Assembly: GCF_000331105.1 (NCBI RefSeq)
Contig: NC_020054.1
Coordinates: forward strand, 1 to 64,000
DNA: 64,000 bases
Reading direction: 5' to 3'
Origin: Fibrella aestuarina BUZ 2
GTDB taxonomy: Bacteria > Bacteroidota > Bacteroidia > Cytophagales > Spirosomataceae
Numbering within the stretch: position 1 is the first letter of the stretch; every line of letters starts with the position of its first letter. This document shows, one piece after another, positions 1 to 8,424 of the stretch. The translations under genes and the position numbers were made by a program. A model generated the notes under the pieces. It searched no databases. It worked only from the letters and a program-made list of their open reading frames with translations, and was not told the DNA's origin.

Positions 1-1410
1 ATGCAACGCGAGGTTCAGCTAGTCTGGGCCAACTGCCTGCGCGTTATCCAGGAAATTGTGCCCGAAGCCAGCTATAAAACCTGGTTCGAGCCCATTGTGC
101 CGCTGCATCTGTACGGGAAGGTGCTCACCATTCAGGTCCCCAGCGTGTTCTTCTACGAATGGCTCGAAGAAAACTTCGTGCATGCCATCCGGAAGGCACT
201 CGACGCCGCCATTGGGCGCGACGGGCAACTCGAATATTCGATTGTGGTGGATCAGGGCGATGAAAAAAACCGCCCCATCGCGGTGAACATGCCCACCACC
301 AAAAGCCCGCAATCGGCCAAACCCGACAACGTCAGCCCCGATATTTTGCGGTCACCCTTTCAGCTTAAAGACCTCGATTCGCTCACGCTCGACTCGTACC
401 TCAATCCGTCGTACACGTTCGACAACTACGTGGAAGGCGACTGCAACCGGCTGGCGCGCAACGCGGGCTATGCGGTGGCGGCCCGGCCCGGCGTGACCTC
501 GTTCAACCCGCTGATGATCTACGGCGGCGTAGGGCTGGGAAAAACGCACCTGGTGCAGGCAATTGGCAACTACATCAAGAATACCAATCAGGACAAGTTT
601 GTGCTGTACGTGACGTCGGAGAAGTTCACGAACCAGTTTCTGAACGCCATTAAAGGCGATTCAATGCGCGATTTCAGCCAGTTCTACATGCAGGTCGATG
701 TGCTGGTGATCGACGACGTGCAGTTTTTGCAGAAGAAAGAGAAAACGCAGGACATCTTTTTCCACATCTTCAACCACCTGCATCAGTCGGGTAAGCAGAT
801 CATTATGACGTCGGACCGGCCTCCGCGCGCGCTCGACGGCCTCGACGACCGGTTGCTGTCGCGCTTCAAATGGGGCCTCACCACCGACCTGCAAACGCCC
901 GATCTGGAAACGCGCATCGCCATCATCCAGAAGAAGTTGCAGGCTGAAGGTGTTTATATCGACGACAGCGTGATCGAATACCTGGCGCACAGCATCAACA
1001 CCAACGTACGCGAGCTGGAAGGCGTAGTGGTGTCGCTGATGGCGCAAGCCTCGCTCAACCGCCGCGAAATCGACCTGGATCTGGCCAAAATGACGCTCCG
1101 CAACATCGTGCAGAACGACGAGAAGGAGATCAACATCGACACGGTGCAGGAACTGGTGGCCGATTTCTACAACATTTCCATTGCCGACCTGAAAGCCAAG
1201 AGCCGCAAACGTGAGGTGGTCTACCCACGGCAGGTAGCGATGTACCTGGCCAAAGAGCTCACCGAGCTGTCGCTGAAGTCGATTGGTTACCATTTCGGCG
1301 GGCGTGACCATAGCACCGTCATCCACGCCATTCAGATCGTTAATGATCTGTTGAAGGAGAAGCCCGACACCAAAGAAGAAATCGCCAAGCTGAAGGCGTA
1401 TTTCAAGTAA
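1..1410 (+). CDS. dnaA: Chromosomal replication initiator protein DnaA
   Basis: DnaA binds origin DnaA boxes, oligomerises with ATP and melts the origin to start chromosome replication. The 469-residue protein has the full family layout: an N-terminal protein-interaction domain (about 1-85), a short variable linker, an AAA+ domain with Walker A GGVGLGKT at 175-182 and Walker B VLVIDD at 234-239, and a C-terminal DNA-binding domain with the signature GGRDHSTV at 433-440. Length is normal. The ATG is base 1 of the window, so its promoter and any upstream DnaA boxes are not visible. dnaN does not follow; the next gene is an unrelated acyltransferase-like gene 65 bp downstream. Identification is essentially certain. 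Confidence 0.99.
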   Translation: MQREVQLVWANCLRVIQEIVPEASYKTWFEPIVPLHLYGKVLTIQVPSVFFYEWLEENFVHAIRKALDAAIGRDGQLEYSIVVDQGDEKNRPIAVNMPTTKSPQSAKPDNVSPDILRSPFQLKDLDSLTLDSYLNPSYTFDNYVEGDCNRLARNAGYAVAARPGVTSFNPLMIYGGVGLGKTHLVQAIGNYIKNTNQDKFVLYVTSEKFTNQFLNAIKGDSMRDFSQFYMQVDVLVIDDVQFLQKKEKTQDIFFHIFNHLHQSGKQIIMTSDRPPRALDGLDDRLLSRFKWGLTTDLQTPDLETRIAIIQKKLQAEGVYIDDSVIEYLAHSINTNVRELEGVVVSLMAQASLNRREIDLDLAKMTLRNIVQNDEKEINIDTVQELVADFYNISIADLKAKSRKREVVYPRQVAMYLAKELTELSLKSIGYHFGGRDHSTVIHAIQIVNDLLKEKPDTKEEIAKLKAYFK

Positions 1411-1475
1411 GGCGGTTGACGCCTGCCGTTTCGCGTTGATCATTGGTACGCCTATTCGACTGTGCCTAACCCGAT

Positions 1476-2465
1476 ATGGCTCTTGTTTTCCTCAACCGCG
1501 ACCAAATCAACGTACCTGAGTGGGATCGGTGCGTGGCTGCGGCTCACAACGCGCTGCTCTACGGCCATAGCTGGTACCTCGACGCCGTCACGAACGTACC
1601 TGAGGGGCCCCGCTGGTGCTGGGAAGGGCTGGTAGCGGTAGATACCGATGGGCACTATACGGCCGTGTTGCCGGTGCCGCTCCGCCGTCGTTGGGGCCAG
1701 TGGGTGGTGTATCAGCCGCTGTTTTGCCAGTTCGTGGCGATTTTCTCAGCGCAGCCCGTCGACCCGGTGCCTTTTCTCGAAGCCCTCCTGAAGCGCTATC
1801 GGTATGCCAGCCGTCTTTGCCTGGCATTGACCACCCTACTTCCCAACGTACCTGGCTATGTGCAGCAGCGGCTGTTACAGACGCACGTGCTTGCTCTTGA
1901 TGGCGCCGTGCCAAACTACACCGCCGACCGCCGCATGAACCTGCGCCGGGCGCATCGACGCGTCGCCCAGACGCCGGGCTGGCGCGTAACGGAATCGACC
2001 GACGTGCAACCGTTGCTGACCTTGTTTCGGGAAAACCACGCCGCTGCTATCGGCGTTGGCAAATGGGCTTATCCGCTGTTTACTCGGCTGTTTGTGGCCT
2101 TGCAAGCGCGTGGCCTGGGTACGTTGCACTATGCTTACGCGGATAACGTACCTGTAGCGGGCGCGTTCTTTGCCGAACAGCACGGGCGCATGATCTACCT
2201 CTTCAATGCAGCCGATGCCGAGGGGCGTCGCCTCAACGCCCGCACGATTTTGATCGACCAGTCCATCCAACGCGCAATAAGCCGGCTGAGTCCAACCGGC
2301 TTGTTTGATTTCGAAAGCCCTGATCAACCAGGCGTCGTGCAGTTTTACGAAAGCTTTGGCGCTACGCCTGCCCCCTACCTGCAACTTAGCTGGAACCGGC
2401 TGACAGCGGTGGAGCGGTGGACTCGGCTACTTCGCCAGACGATATTCAAACCTTATAGGTTTTGA
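1476..2465 (+). CDS. FemAB/GNAT-like acyltransferase family protein
   Basis: A 329-residue soluble protein without signal peptide or membrane segment. The middle and C-terminal part (about 145-300) resembles the FemAB/BioF2-like GNAT fold: a basic MNLRRAHRR stretch, a helix with FRENHAAAIG, and a strand-turn GAFFAEQHGRMIYLFNA followed by a helix carrying LIDQSIQRA. Such proteins usually transfer an acyl or aminoacyl group, often in cell-envelope or polysaccharide metabolism, but the substrate cannot be read from sequence. It follows dnaA on the same strand. Its last codons (KPYRF, TGA) lie inside a palindrome that also separates it from the convergent DUF3108 gene. The family call is moderately sure; the function is unknown. 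Confidence 0.7.
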   Translation: MALVFLNRDQINVPEWDRCVAAAHNALLYGHSWYLDAVTNVPEGPRWCWEGLVAVDTDGHYTAVLPVPLRRRWGQWVVYQPLFCQFVAIFSAQPVDPVPFLEALLKRYRYASRLCLALTTLLPNVPGYVQQRLLQTHVLALDGAVPNYTADRRMNLRRAHRRVAQTPGWRVTESTDVQPLLTLFRENHAAAIGVGKWAYPLFTRLFVALQARGLGTLHYAYADNVPVAGAFFAEQHGRMIYLFNAADAEGRRLNARTILIDQSIQRAISRLSPTGLFDFESPDQPGVVQFYESFGATPAPYLQLSWNRLTAVERWTRLLRQTIFKPYRF

Positions 2466-2480
2466 AAACCTATAGGGTTT
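2448..2480. repeat. Near-perfect palindrome AAACCTTATAGGTTTT, likely bidirectional terminator
   Basis: Two 16-bp arms around a single central base, with one mismatch. It covers the stop codon of the upstream plus-strand gene and lies 11 bp before the end of the convergent DUF3108 gene. The same palindrome, perfect, recurs at 19292-19324, and a looser copy at 44952-44998. A T-rich hairpin between convergent genes fits a bidirectional terminator, but the recurrence also fits a dispersed repeat family. Confidence 0.8.
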
Positions 2481-2491
2481 ACTAGGGCTTA

Positions 2492-3286
2492 TTAGTTGAA
2501 GCGCATGGGCTGTTTCAGGCCGCCGTAGCTTCGGATATCCATTTCGAGCGAGCCGATCGCCAGTTCCACTTCTACCTTGAGGGGCACCTTATTGCCATCG
2601 TCGGATACCCAGACCAGCAGCGCATCTTCCCCTTTAAAGAAGCCGTTCGTGGCCATAATCGGGCTTAGCTTGATGGAATTGATCTTGCCAAATTTGGTCT
2701 TGATCCGCTCTTTTCCCCGGTACCGCACTTTCATGTTATAAACCGTATCGTCGTAGAACGCCGGTACTTCGATCGTCGAGCCGACAGGTAGGCGGTTGAA
2801 ATCGATGGTGCGCAGGAAATAGTAGCTACTGACCACATCGTGCACATTATCAGGCACTTTGAACAAGTCTTTCTCCGTGCGTTCCTCGGCTTTCACCGTG
2901 TTGGCGCTGTGGTTGAAGGTCATGTTTTCCTCCTTCCGGTACTTGTTCTCCTGAATGTTGGTGTAAAACTTCTGCGGCAGAATCGCCGATGTATCAATGT
3001 AAGACCGCCAGGTGTCGCGTACCCGTGTAACGAGGTCAAACGCGCCGGTTGTACGCCCAAACACGTTGACCTGATAGCAGGGTCGGCTGTTGACGTTATA
3101 GAGCGCCGGCGCCACGTCAACAACGGCTTCGGCGGCATTGATGAATCCGTAGTGGACCCGATATTCGATATGTTCGCCCGGTCCGAAACTTGTGTTCACT
3201 ACCCGGCGGTAAGTATGGGCCGTCGTGAACGCAACGACGGCCAGTAACAAGGCGGAAAGACTCAGAATGATTCCTGTTTTTTTCAT
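2492..3286 (-). CDS. DUF3108 domain-containing exported protein
   Basis: A 264-residue protein beginning with a signal or anchor segment (about 5-24, ISLSALLLAVVAFTTA) followed by an all-beta region typical of DUF3108: an opening GEHIEYRVHYGFINAAEAVVDV, a central FYTNIQENKYRKEE stretch and a C-terminal DDGNKVPLKVEVELAIGSLEMDIRSY. The family is common in Bacteroidota and Proteobacteria and is probably periplasmic; no biochemical role is firmly known. It starts 13 bp after the stop of the upstream aminopeptidase gene, so the two probably form one transcript. The family assignment is fairly sure; function is not. Confidence 0.8.
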   Translation of the reverse strand: MKKTGIILSLSALLLAVVAFTTAHTYRRVVNTSFGPGEHIEYRVHYGFINAAEAVVDVAPALYNVNSRPCYQVNVFGRTTGAFDLVTRVRDTWRSYIDTSAILPQKFYTNIQENKYRKEENMTFNHSANTVKAEERTEKDLFKVPDNVHDVVSSYYFLRTIDFNRLPVGSTIEVPAFYDDTVYNMKVRYRGKERIKTKFGKINSIKLSPIMATNGFFKGEDALLVWVSDDGNKVPLKVEVELAIGSLEMDIRSYGGLKQPMRFN

Positions 3287-3299
3287 GGCAATCAGTCCG

Positions 3300-4349
3300 T
3301 TACAGCGAAGGATAGGTTTGTTTCAGGTGTCGTAAATAACGCGGAAAGTCGCTGTTAAATTGAGTAACAAACTCTGTTTTGAAGCGGTTCTGCTGTTTTC
3401 GATACGTTAAATAACTAACAAAATAAGCGTTGTTGGGCAGTTTGCTTTGTGTAGAGACCCGTCTTTGCGGCAAACGGTTGGCCGATCGTTCGTCGGTAAT
3501 GGTGTCGGCGGCCGTCACGATTTGCCCGATGGTTTTCCACTTCATTGCTTCTTTGACAGCCACGGGCGTCGTCGGTTTAAACGCTCTATAAATCTTGTCG
3601 AGTAGCTGGCTACCCCGCACCACATGTTGCGTATACCGTTCCCAAAAGGCCAGCCCGGCCCGATAATCGCGGTATACAGCCGACGTATCGCCGTACTTGT
3701 AGGCCATGAATCGCTCGGCACCGTAGTCACCTACGAAATCTGCGAGGTTTTCGTTGTACTCCAGGTTATCTTTTATGAATAACGTACCGTGCGTTAGCTC
3801 ATGAATGATCAACTGAGCCAGATCGCCTTCGTTGCGGCTCAGCATGCTCGACAGAATCGGGTCTTTGAAAAAACCGAGCGTTGAGTAGGCCGCGATGCCG
3901 CTGATGCGGGTGTCATACCCTTGCTTCCGCAGCAGACTATCAGCTTCCAAAAGTCGGGTTTTATCGAAAAAGCCCCTATAGGCAAACGTGCCAAGCAGCG
4001 GAATTGAGAATTGAACTGGCGTTAACGCGTACCGATCCGACCCGACCAGCATCCACATGAGCGGTTTACCTTCCTGATCATGAAAAGTGGTGAAGTTCTC
4101 CGACGGGTCAAGGCCGAGCGAATCCTGCGCAAACTGCTTGATTTCGCCAATCAGCCGGATCTTCACTTTGGCCGAGTCAGGTACGTTGGCGTCGGCCAGT
4201 ACCTCGGCTACGGGGCGGGTGTTGAGCATGATATGCAGTTGCCCTTTGGCCTGCATGTAGCCGTAACTGATGAGTTCGTGTTGCCAGATAGCGAGGCCCA
4301 GCAGGGCAACGAGCAAGACCAGGCCAATTCGTTTAAGGATGCGTTTCAT
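3300..4349 (-). CDS. Putative membrane-anchored aminopeptidase (PF10023-type zinc peptidase)
   Basis: The start is placed at the ATG at 4349 because it opens directly into a membrane anchor (about 8-22); an upstream in-frame start would add an unlikely 35-residue tail. The 349-residue product carries a zinc-peptidase motif HELTH at 183-187 and a downstream NENLADFVGDYGAERF segment whose Glu200 is a plausible third metal ligand. This is the pattern of the putative aminopeptidase family (COG4324-like). The protein probably faces the periplasm while anchored in the inner membrane. It is the first gene of a leftward pair with the DUF3108 gene. The peptidase fold is well supported; the substrate is unknown. 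Confidence 0.82.
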   Translation of the reverse strand: MKRILKRIGLVLLVALLGLAIWQHELISYGYMQAKGQLHIMLNTRPVAEVLADANVPDSAKVKIRLIGEIKQFAQDSLGLDPSENFTTFHDQEGKPLMWMLVGSDRYALTPVQFSIPLLGTFAYRGFFDKTRLLEADSLLRKQGYDTRISGIAAYSTLGFFKDPILSSMLSRNEGDLAQLIIHELTHGTLFIKDNLEYNENLADFVGDYGAERFMAYKYGDTSAVYRDYRAGLAFWERYTQHVVRGSQLLDKIYRAFKPTTPVAVKEAMKWKTIGQIVTAADTITDERSANRLPQRRVSTQSKLPNNAYFVSYLTYRKQQNRFKTEFVTQFNSDFPRYLRHLKQTYPSL

Positions 4350-4518
4350 GGACACTACCCACAACCGGGGTTCGGCGCAAAGGTCGCAAAGAAGTGATTC
4401 AATAACTTTTATGCCACCCAGTGGCCCAATTCCCTCTGTTTGGGGCGACGTCACAGTTAGTCATTGCGACTTTGCCCCGAAACGCCTAGGTTCGTACTAA
4501 ACTAAACAGGAACACACT

Positions 4519-4806
4519 ATGTCCGTCAACGCCAAACACTTAGCCACGTTCATTTTGGGAGCCGCCGCCGGAGTTGCCCTTAACAAATACCTGCAAACCG
4601 AAGAGGGTGAAAAAATGATGAGCGATCTGAAAGCAAAAGGGTCGGAACTGAAGGCTGAAGCGGAAACCGCCATGGACAATGCCCCTGAGTATTTCGACAA
4701 GCTCAGAGCACAACTCGCCGAGGTGTTCAAAGCCAACTTCCCCAACGCCGAACAAGCCATTGACGATGTATTGGGCAAAAAGCCCGAAACTGATCAGCCT
4801 GTGTAA
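4519..4806 (+). CDS. YtxH-like small protein
   Basis: A 95-residue protein with a short hydrophobic segment (about 8-22, LATFILGAAAGVALNKYL) followed by a charged amphipathic helical region rich in Lys, Glu and Ala. This is the general arrangement of YtxH-domain proteins, linked in other bacteria to stress or envelope functions. It probably spans or peripherally binds the membrane by its N-terminus. It stands alone, divergent from the aminopeptidase gene and followed by a strong terminator at 4835-4873. The assignment rests on overall layout rather than a catalytic motif. Confidence 0.65.
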   Translation: MSVNAKHLATFILGAAAGVALNKYLQTEEGEKMMSDLKAKGSELKAEAETAMDNAPEYFDKLRAQLAEVFKANFPNAEQAIDDVLGKKPETDQPV

Positions 4807-4834
4807 AGCCAGCTACTTTATTGCCTTACAACGT

Positions 4835-4873
4835 CCCTGCCACGCCCTATACGACGACGTGGCAGGGATTTTT
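4835..4873 (+). terminator. Intrinsic terminator after the YtxH-like gene
   Basis: Perfect 10-bp arms CCCTGCCACG (4835-4844) and CGTGGCAGGG (4858-4867) around a 13-nt loop, followed by ATTTTT. It sits 28 bp after the stop codon and ends transcription before the phosphate transporter gene. Confidence 0.9.
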
Positions 4874-5053
4874 GCGTTACATCGTATTACTACTCAAGCC
4901 TTTGAGTAATCAGCGTACATTATTATCGAAATATTACCCTAATGTTAACAACATAACAATTTCTTAATGCTTCGTGATTTTATAGCCCGACTATTCCCCT
5001 GAACTTTGCGGCACAAGTACACCAATATATCATTTAACTAATTGTCAGTCAGT

Positions 5054-6472
5054 ATGTTCGGCTTAGAAACCGGCGTTTTTATTCTGCTTGCTTTCTGTTT
5101 TTTAGCAGCCCTCGCATTTGAATTCATTAACGGCTTTCACGACACCGCCAACGCCGTTGCCACCGTCATCTATACCAATTCGCTCCAACCCACGCAGGCC
5201 GTTGTGTGGTCGGGCATCGTCAACTTTATCGGTGTAATTACCGGGGGCGTCGGGGTTGGTATGAGCATCGTCAACCTGCTTCCGGTCGAGTTGCTCATCG
5301 ATCAGAATGTGTATCACAGCATCGCCATGGTGCTGGCGCTGCTCTTCTCAGCCATCATCTGGAACTTCGGCACCTGGTATTTTGGCCTGCCCGCTTCCAG
5401 CTCTCACACACTCATCGGCGCCATTCTGGGCGTAGGGTTGGGCTATGCGCTCCTGCCTGAGAACACCACGGGTGTAGCCGCCGTCAACTGGGACAAAGCC
5501 AAAGAGATTTTCATGGCGCTGTTTCTGTCGCCGCTGGTTGGCTTCAGTATGGCGGTGGTGCTCATGTTTATGCTGCGCCGCGCCCTCAACAAGCAGGTGC
5601 GGAAGCAGATTTTCGACGAACCGGTGCCGGGCGAACAGCCACCGATGTGGATTCGGGGCCTGCTCATTACCACCTGCACGTTGGTTAGCTTCTTCCACGG
5701 GCGCAACGACGGCCAGAAAGGCATCGGGCTGGTGATGCTCATCCTGATTGGGGTGCTGCCCGCCTTCTTCGCCATCAACAACAAAATCGACATTGCCGAA
5801 CTGAAGCCCGATCTGGTCAAGGTACAGCAGATTGTCGCCCGGATTGACACGACCCAGCTCTCGGATAGTGATTTGGAGCGTTTCCAGAAGATCAACACGA
5901 GCATCGCCAACCTCACGCCGGTAGTCGAGGCCAACCAGTTCGAGCAAAAAGACGCCCTCCTGATCCGCAAAGCCCTGCTGACCATCAGCAGCAACAGCAA
6001 AAAGCTGATCGCCAGCGAAGACGTGAAGCTCAGCGAGGCCGACAAAGAAGCCTTGCAGGCTACGGCGGTTAAGGAAGAAAAAGGCATTCGCCGCTTCACC
6101 GACCACGCACCCTTCTGGGTCATTCTGGCCATCTCGCTCTCGCTGGGCTTTGGCACAATGGTGGGCTGGAAACGCATCGTGGTTACGGTGGGGGAGAAGA
6201 TTGGTAAGTCACACCTTACTTATGCGCAAGGTGCCTCCGCCGAACTCGTGGCGGCAACCACCATCGGTCTGGCGTCGTGGTTTACGTTGCCGGTGAGTAC
6301 CACGCACGCACTGTCGTCGGGGATTGCCGGGTCAATGGTGGCCAGCAAAGGCATCAAAAATCTACAGGCCAAAACGATCCAGAGCATTCTGCTCGCCTGG
6401 GTGCTCACGCTCCCGATGGCCATCCTGATCTCGGCTACGTTGTTCATGCTGTTCCGCTGGCTGCTGGGTTAA
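5054..6472 (+). CDS. PiT-family inorganic phosphate transporter
   Basis: Inner-membrane low-affinity phosphate symporter. The 472-residue product has the duplicated PiT architecture: N-terminal signature GFHDTANAVAT (about 25-35), a first membrane block, a second-half HGRNDGQKGIGL segment, a long charged hydrophilic insert (about 235-345), and a C-terminal block with LPVSTTHALSSGIAGSM. ATG at 5054 is preferred over the in-frame TTG 12 bp upstream because it gives the usual N-terminus. A Porin_O_P gene follows after 74 bp, suggesting that outer- and inner-membrane phosphate passage are encoded together. No PhoU-like DUF47 partner is present. Family identification is very secure; the transported ion is inferred from the family. 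Confidence 0.95.
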   Translation: MFGLETGVFILLAFCFLAALAFEFINGFHDTANAVATVIYTNSLQPTQAVVWSGIVNFIGVITGGVGVGMSIVNLLPVELLIDQNVYHSIAMVLALLFSAIIWNFGTWYFGLPASSSHTLIGAILGVGLGYALLPENTTGVAAVNWDKAKEIFMALFLSPLVGFSMAVVLMFMLRRALNKQVRKQIFDEPVPGEQPPMWIRGLLITTCTLVSFFHGRNDGQKGIGLVMLILIGVLPAFFAINNKIDIAELKPDLVKVQQIVARIDTTQLSDSDLERFQKINTSIANLTPVVEANQFEQKDALLIRKALLTISSNSKKLIASEDVKLSEADKEALQATAVKEEKGIRRFTDHAPFWVILAISLSLGFGTMVGWKRIVVTVGEKIGKSHLTYAQGASAELVAATTIGLASWFTLPVSTTHALSSGIAGSMVASKGIKNLQAKTIQSILLAWVLTLPMAILISATLFMLFRWLLG

Positions 6473-6546
6473 TCGCCGAACGTACCTGACCCACTGACCG
6501 GGCAAGCGGGCGGGGGGCGAGCAGGGACCTCTTTATCTGATTCACT

Positions 6547-7881
6547 ATGATTTTGTCCGGGAAACGTACCTGTTCATACCTGCTTACTGGCTGGTTCTGG
6601 CTGCTGACAGCCGGGTACGTAGCGGCCCAACAACGTGGGGGACTCACCGAAAGTCAGATCGACACCACCCAACGGCTGATCGGCCTGCTGCGGCGTTATG
6701 AATTCCTGAATATTTCGGGCTATATCCAGCCGCAGTTCCAACTCGGCCAGACTGAGGGGCAGCGCAGCTTCAATGGCGGCGACTTCCCGGCGGGGGTCGA
6801 TGACCGATTCAGCGTACGGCGGGGGCGGCTCCGACTCGATTACGCCCGCTACACGCCCGAGGGTCAGCCCAAAGTGCTGTTCGTCTTTCAGTTTGACGGC
6901 ACCGAGCGGGGCATGCAAACCCGCGATTTCTGGGGCCGTCTGTACGACAACCGGTTTAACCTCTTTCATCTGACAGCCGGTCTGTTTGCCCGCCCGTTTG
7001 GCTTTGAGGTCAACTACGGCTCGGGTGACCGCGAATCGCCGGAGCGGGGGCGTATGTCGCAACTGCTGATGCGTACCGAACGCGACCTGGGCGCGATGAT
7101 CAGCTTCGAGCCGCGCGTACCGGGGCATCCACTTCGGCAGTTCAAGCTGGACGTTGGCCTGTTCAACGGTCCCGGTCTGGCCAGCGTATCAGATTATGAT
7201 ACCCGCAAAGACGTCATCACGCGGCTGGCGCTCAAACCCCTGCGTCTCAACAAGTCGGGCACAACACTGGCGGGTAGTGTGTCGGGGTATTTCGGGGGCA
7301 TTGCCCGGTACACCAACAACTCATACCGGATGGCTAATGTGGAGTCGACAGCCCCTCTTTTCGTGCGTGACACCTCGGCGGTAATCGGGCGGCAGTTTTT
7401 GCCGCGTCAGTACTACGGAGCCGATCTGCAACTGCGCATTCCTAACCGGAAGGGGTTTACCGAGTTCAGGGCTGAGTACATTGGCGGCTGGCAAACCAGT
7501 ACACAGGCCAGCACCGAAACGCCGGGCGTTATTCCTAACCCGGTGTCGGCACCGGGGGCAGCGCCGTTGTATGTGCGCCGGTTCGATGGGGCCTATTTTT
7601 ACTACCTTCAGCACCTCGGCAGCCTCAAACACCAGCTTGTCGTCAAATATGACTGGTACGACCCCAACAAACAGGTATCGGGTCAACAAATCGACAACAA
7701 GTTCAGCTGGGCCGACCTGCGCTACGATACCATCGGCTTCGGGTACCTGTATTACATGAACGAAAACCTCAAGGTTGTCTTCTGGTACGACGTACCTATC
7801 AACGAATCGTCGCGCCTGACCGGCTACACGCAGGACGCACCCGACAACCTCCTGACGATTCGAACGCAGTATCGGTTTTAA
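6547..7881 (+). CDS. Phosphate-selective-type outer-membrane porin (Porin_O_P family)
   Basis: A 444-residue outer-membrane beta-barrel with an N-terminal signal peptide ending near AGYVAAQQ (about 28). The body shows alternating beta-strand patterns: ISGYIQPQFQLG near the start, RRGRLRLDYARY, LFNLFHLTAGLFARPFGFEVNYGSGDRESPERGR, and a C-terminal strand ending TIRTQYRF with the terminal Phe typical of barrel proteins. These match the OprO/OprP-like Porin_O_P family. It follows the PiT transporter on the same strand, supporting a role in phosphate passage across the outer membrane, although anion selectivity is not visible in sequence. A long inverted repeat begins at its stop codon. Confidence 0.9.
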   Translation: MILSGKRTCSYLLTGWFWLLTAGYVAAQQRGGLTESQIDTTQRLIGLLRRYEFLNISGYIQPQFQLGQTEGQRSFNGGDFPAGVDDRFSVRRGRLRLDYARYTPEGQPKVLFVFQFDGTERGMQTRDFWGRLYDNRFNLFHLTAGLFARPFGFEVNYGSGDRESPERGRMSQLLMRTERDLGAMISFEPRVPGHPLRQFKLDVGLFNGPGLASVSDYDTRKDVITRLALKPLRLNKSGTTLAGSVSGYFGGIARYTNNSYRMANVESTAPLFVRDTSAVIGRQFLPRQYYGADLQLRIPNRKGFTEFRAEYIGGWQTSTQASTETPGVIPNPVSAPGAAPLYVRRFDGAYFYYLQHLGSLKHQLVVKYDWYDPNKQVSGQQIDNKFSWADLRYDTIGFGYLYYMNENLKVVFWYDVPINESSRLTGYTQDAPDNLLTIRTQYRF

Positions 7882-7962
7882 CGAGCGAATGAGTGGACAA
7901 GTGACTGGCTGACGCCAGATTGTGTTTGCGTCAGCCAGTCACTCGTCCACTCATTCGCTCGT
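7881..7962. repeat. 34-bp-arm inverted repeat between convergent genes
   Basis: Arms at 7881-7914 and 7929-7962 are reverse complements with a single mismatch, separated by 14 nt. The repeat starts at the last base of the porin stop codon and ends 19 bp before the end of exbD, so it could terminate both convergent transcripts. The stem is far longer than an ordinary terminator needs. Confidence 0.92.
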
Positions 7963-7981
7963 TCACTCTTTACCCTACTCT

Positions 7982-8374
7982 TTATTTCGACGTCGCCATC
8001 ACCATTTTGATGTTGAGCTTGGCGCCGGTTTGCAGTACGTCGACCAGATCCTGCACGGACAGCGTCTTGTCAAACCGAACCACGATGGTGGGTTCATCGA
8101 TCCCCGTCATGATCGTCTTGAGTTCTTCCTCGAGGTTCTCGCTCGAGACGGGTTGTTTATCGATAAAATACTGCTTGTTGGCATCGACCGACAGCGTTAC
8201 CTGCTTCTTGCTCAATTGCTGCGACGACGACGCTTTGGGCAATAACAACTTGATCACGTTGGGGTTGGCTACCGTCGAGATGATCAGGAAGAACAGCAGC
8301 AGGAAGAACATAATGTCGTTCAGAGACGACGTGGCTACCTCGGCGGCAAATTTGCGTTTCCGGCGGAGTTTCAT
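7982..8374 (-). CDS. ExbD/TolR-family biopolymer transport protein
   Basis: A 130-residue protein from the ATG at 8374, chosen because it yields the usual short basic N-terminus before one membrane helix (about 21-37, IMFFLLLFFLIISTVAN). Asp20 just before the helix matches the protonatable aspartate of ExbD. A periplasmic domain follows with VVRFDKTLSVQDLVDVLQTGAKL. With an ExbB/TolQ/MotA-type channel it should use the proton gradient to energise outer-membrane transport or envelope maintenance. The matching ExbB-like gene lies at 9466-10194, but a nitrilase-family gene separates the two. The family call is secure; whether it serves TonB or a Tol-like system is open. Confidence 0.92.
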   Translation of the reverse strand: MKLRRKRKFAAEVATSSLNDIMFFLLLFFLIISTVANPNVIKLLLPKASSSQQLSKKQVTLSVDANKQYFIDKQPVSSENLEEELKTIMTGIDEPTIVVRFDKTLSVQDLVDVLQTGAKLNIKMVMATSK

Positions 8375-8424
8375 GGATAATAGAGTCAGTGGCTGCGCAT
8401 CGTTAACGGGCAGCCGGTTCAATG

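Noticed and set aside
661..1443. Long open frame opposite dnaA
   Set aside because: It is a shadow caused by codon bias of the real dnaA gene, with no family motifs.
1411..1475. Possible replication origin next to dnaA
   Set aside because: No TTATCCACA-type DnaA boxes or AT-rich unwinding region are in this gap, and the sequence upstream of dnaA is outside the window.
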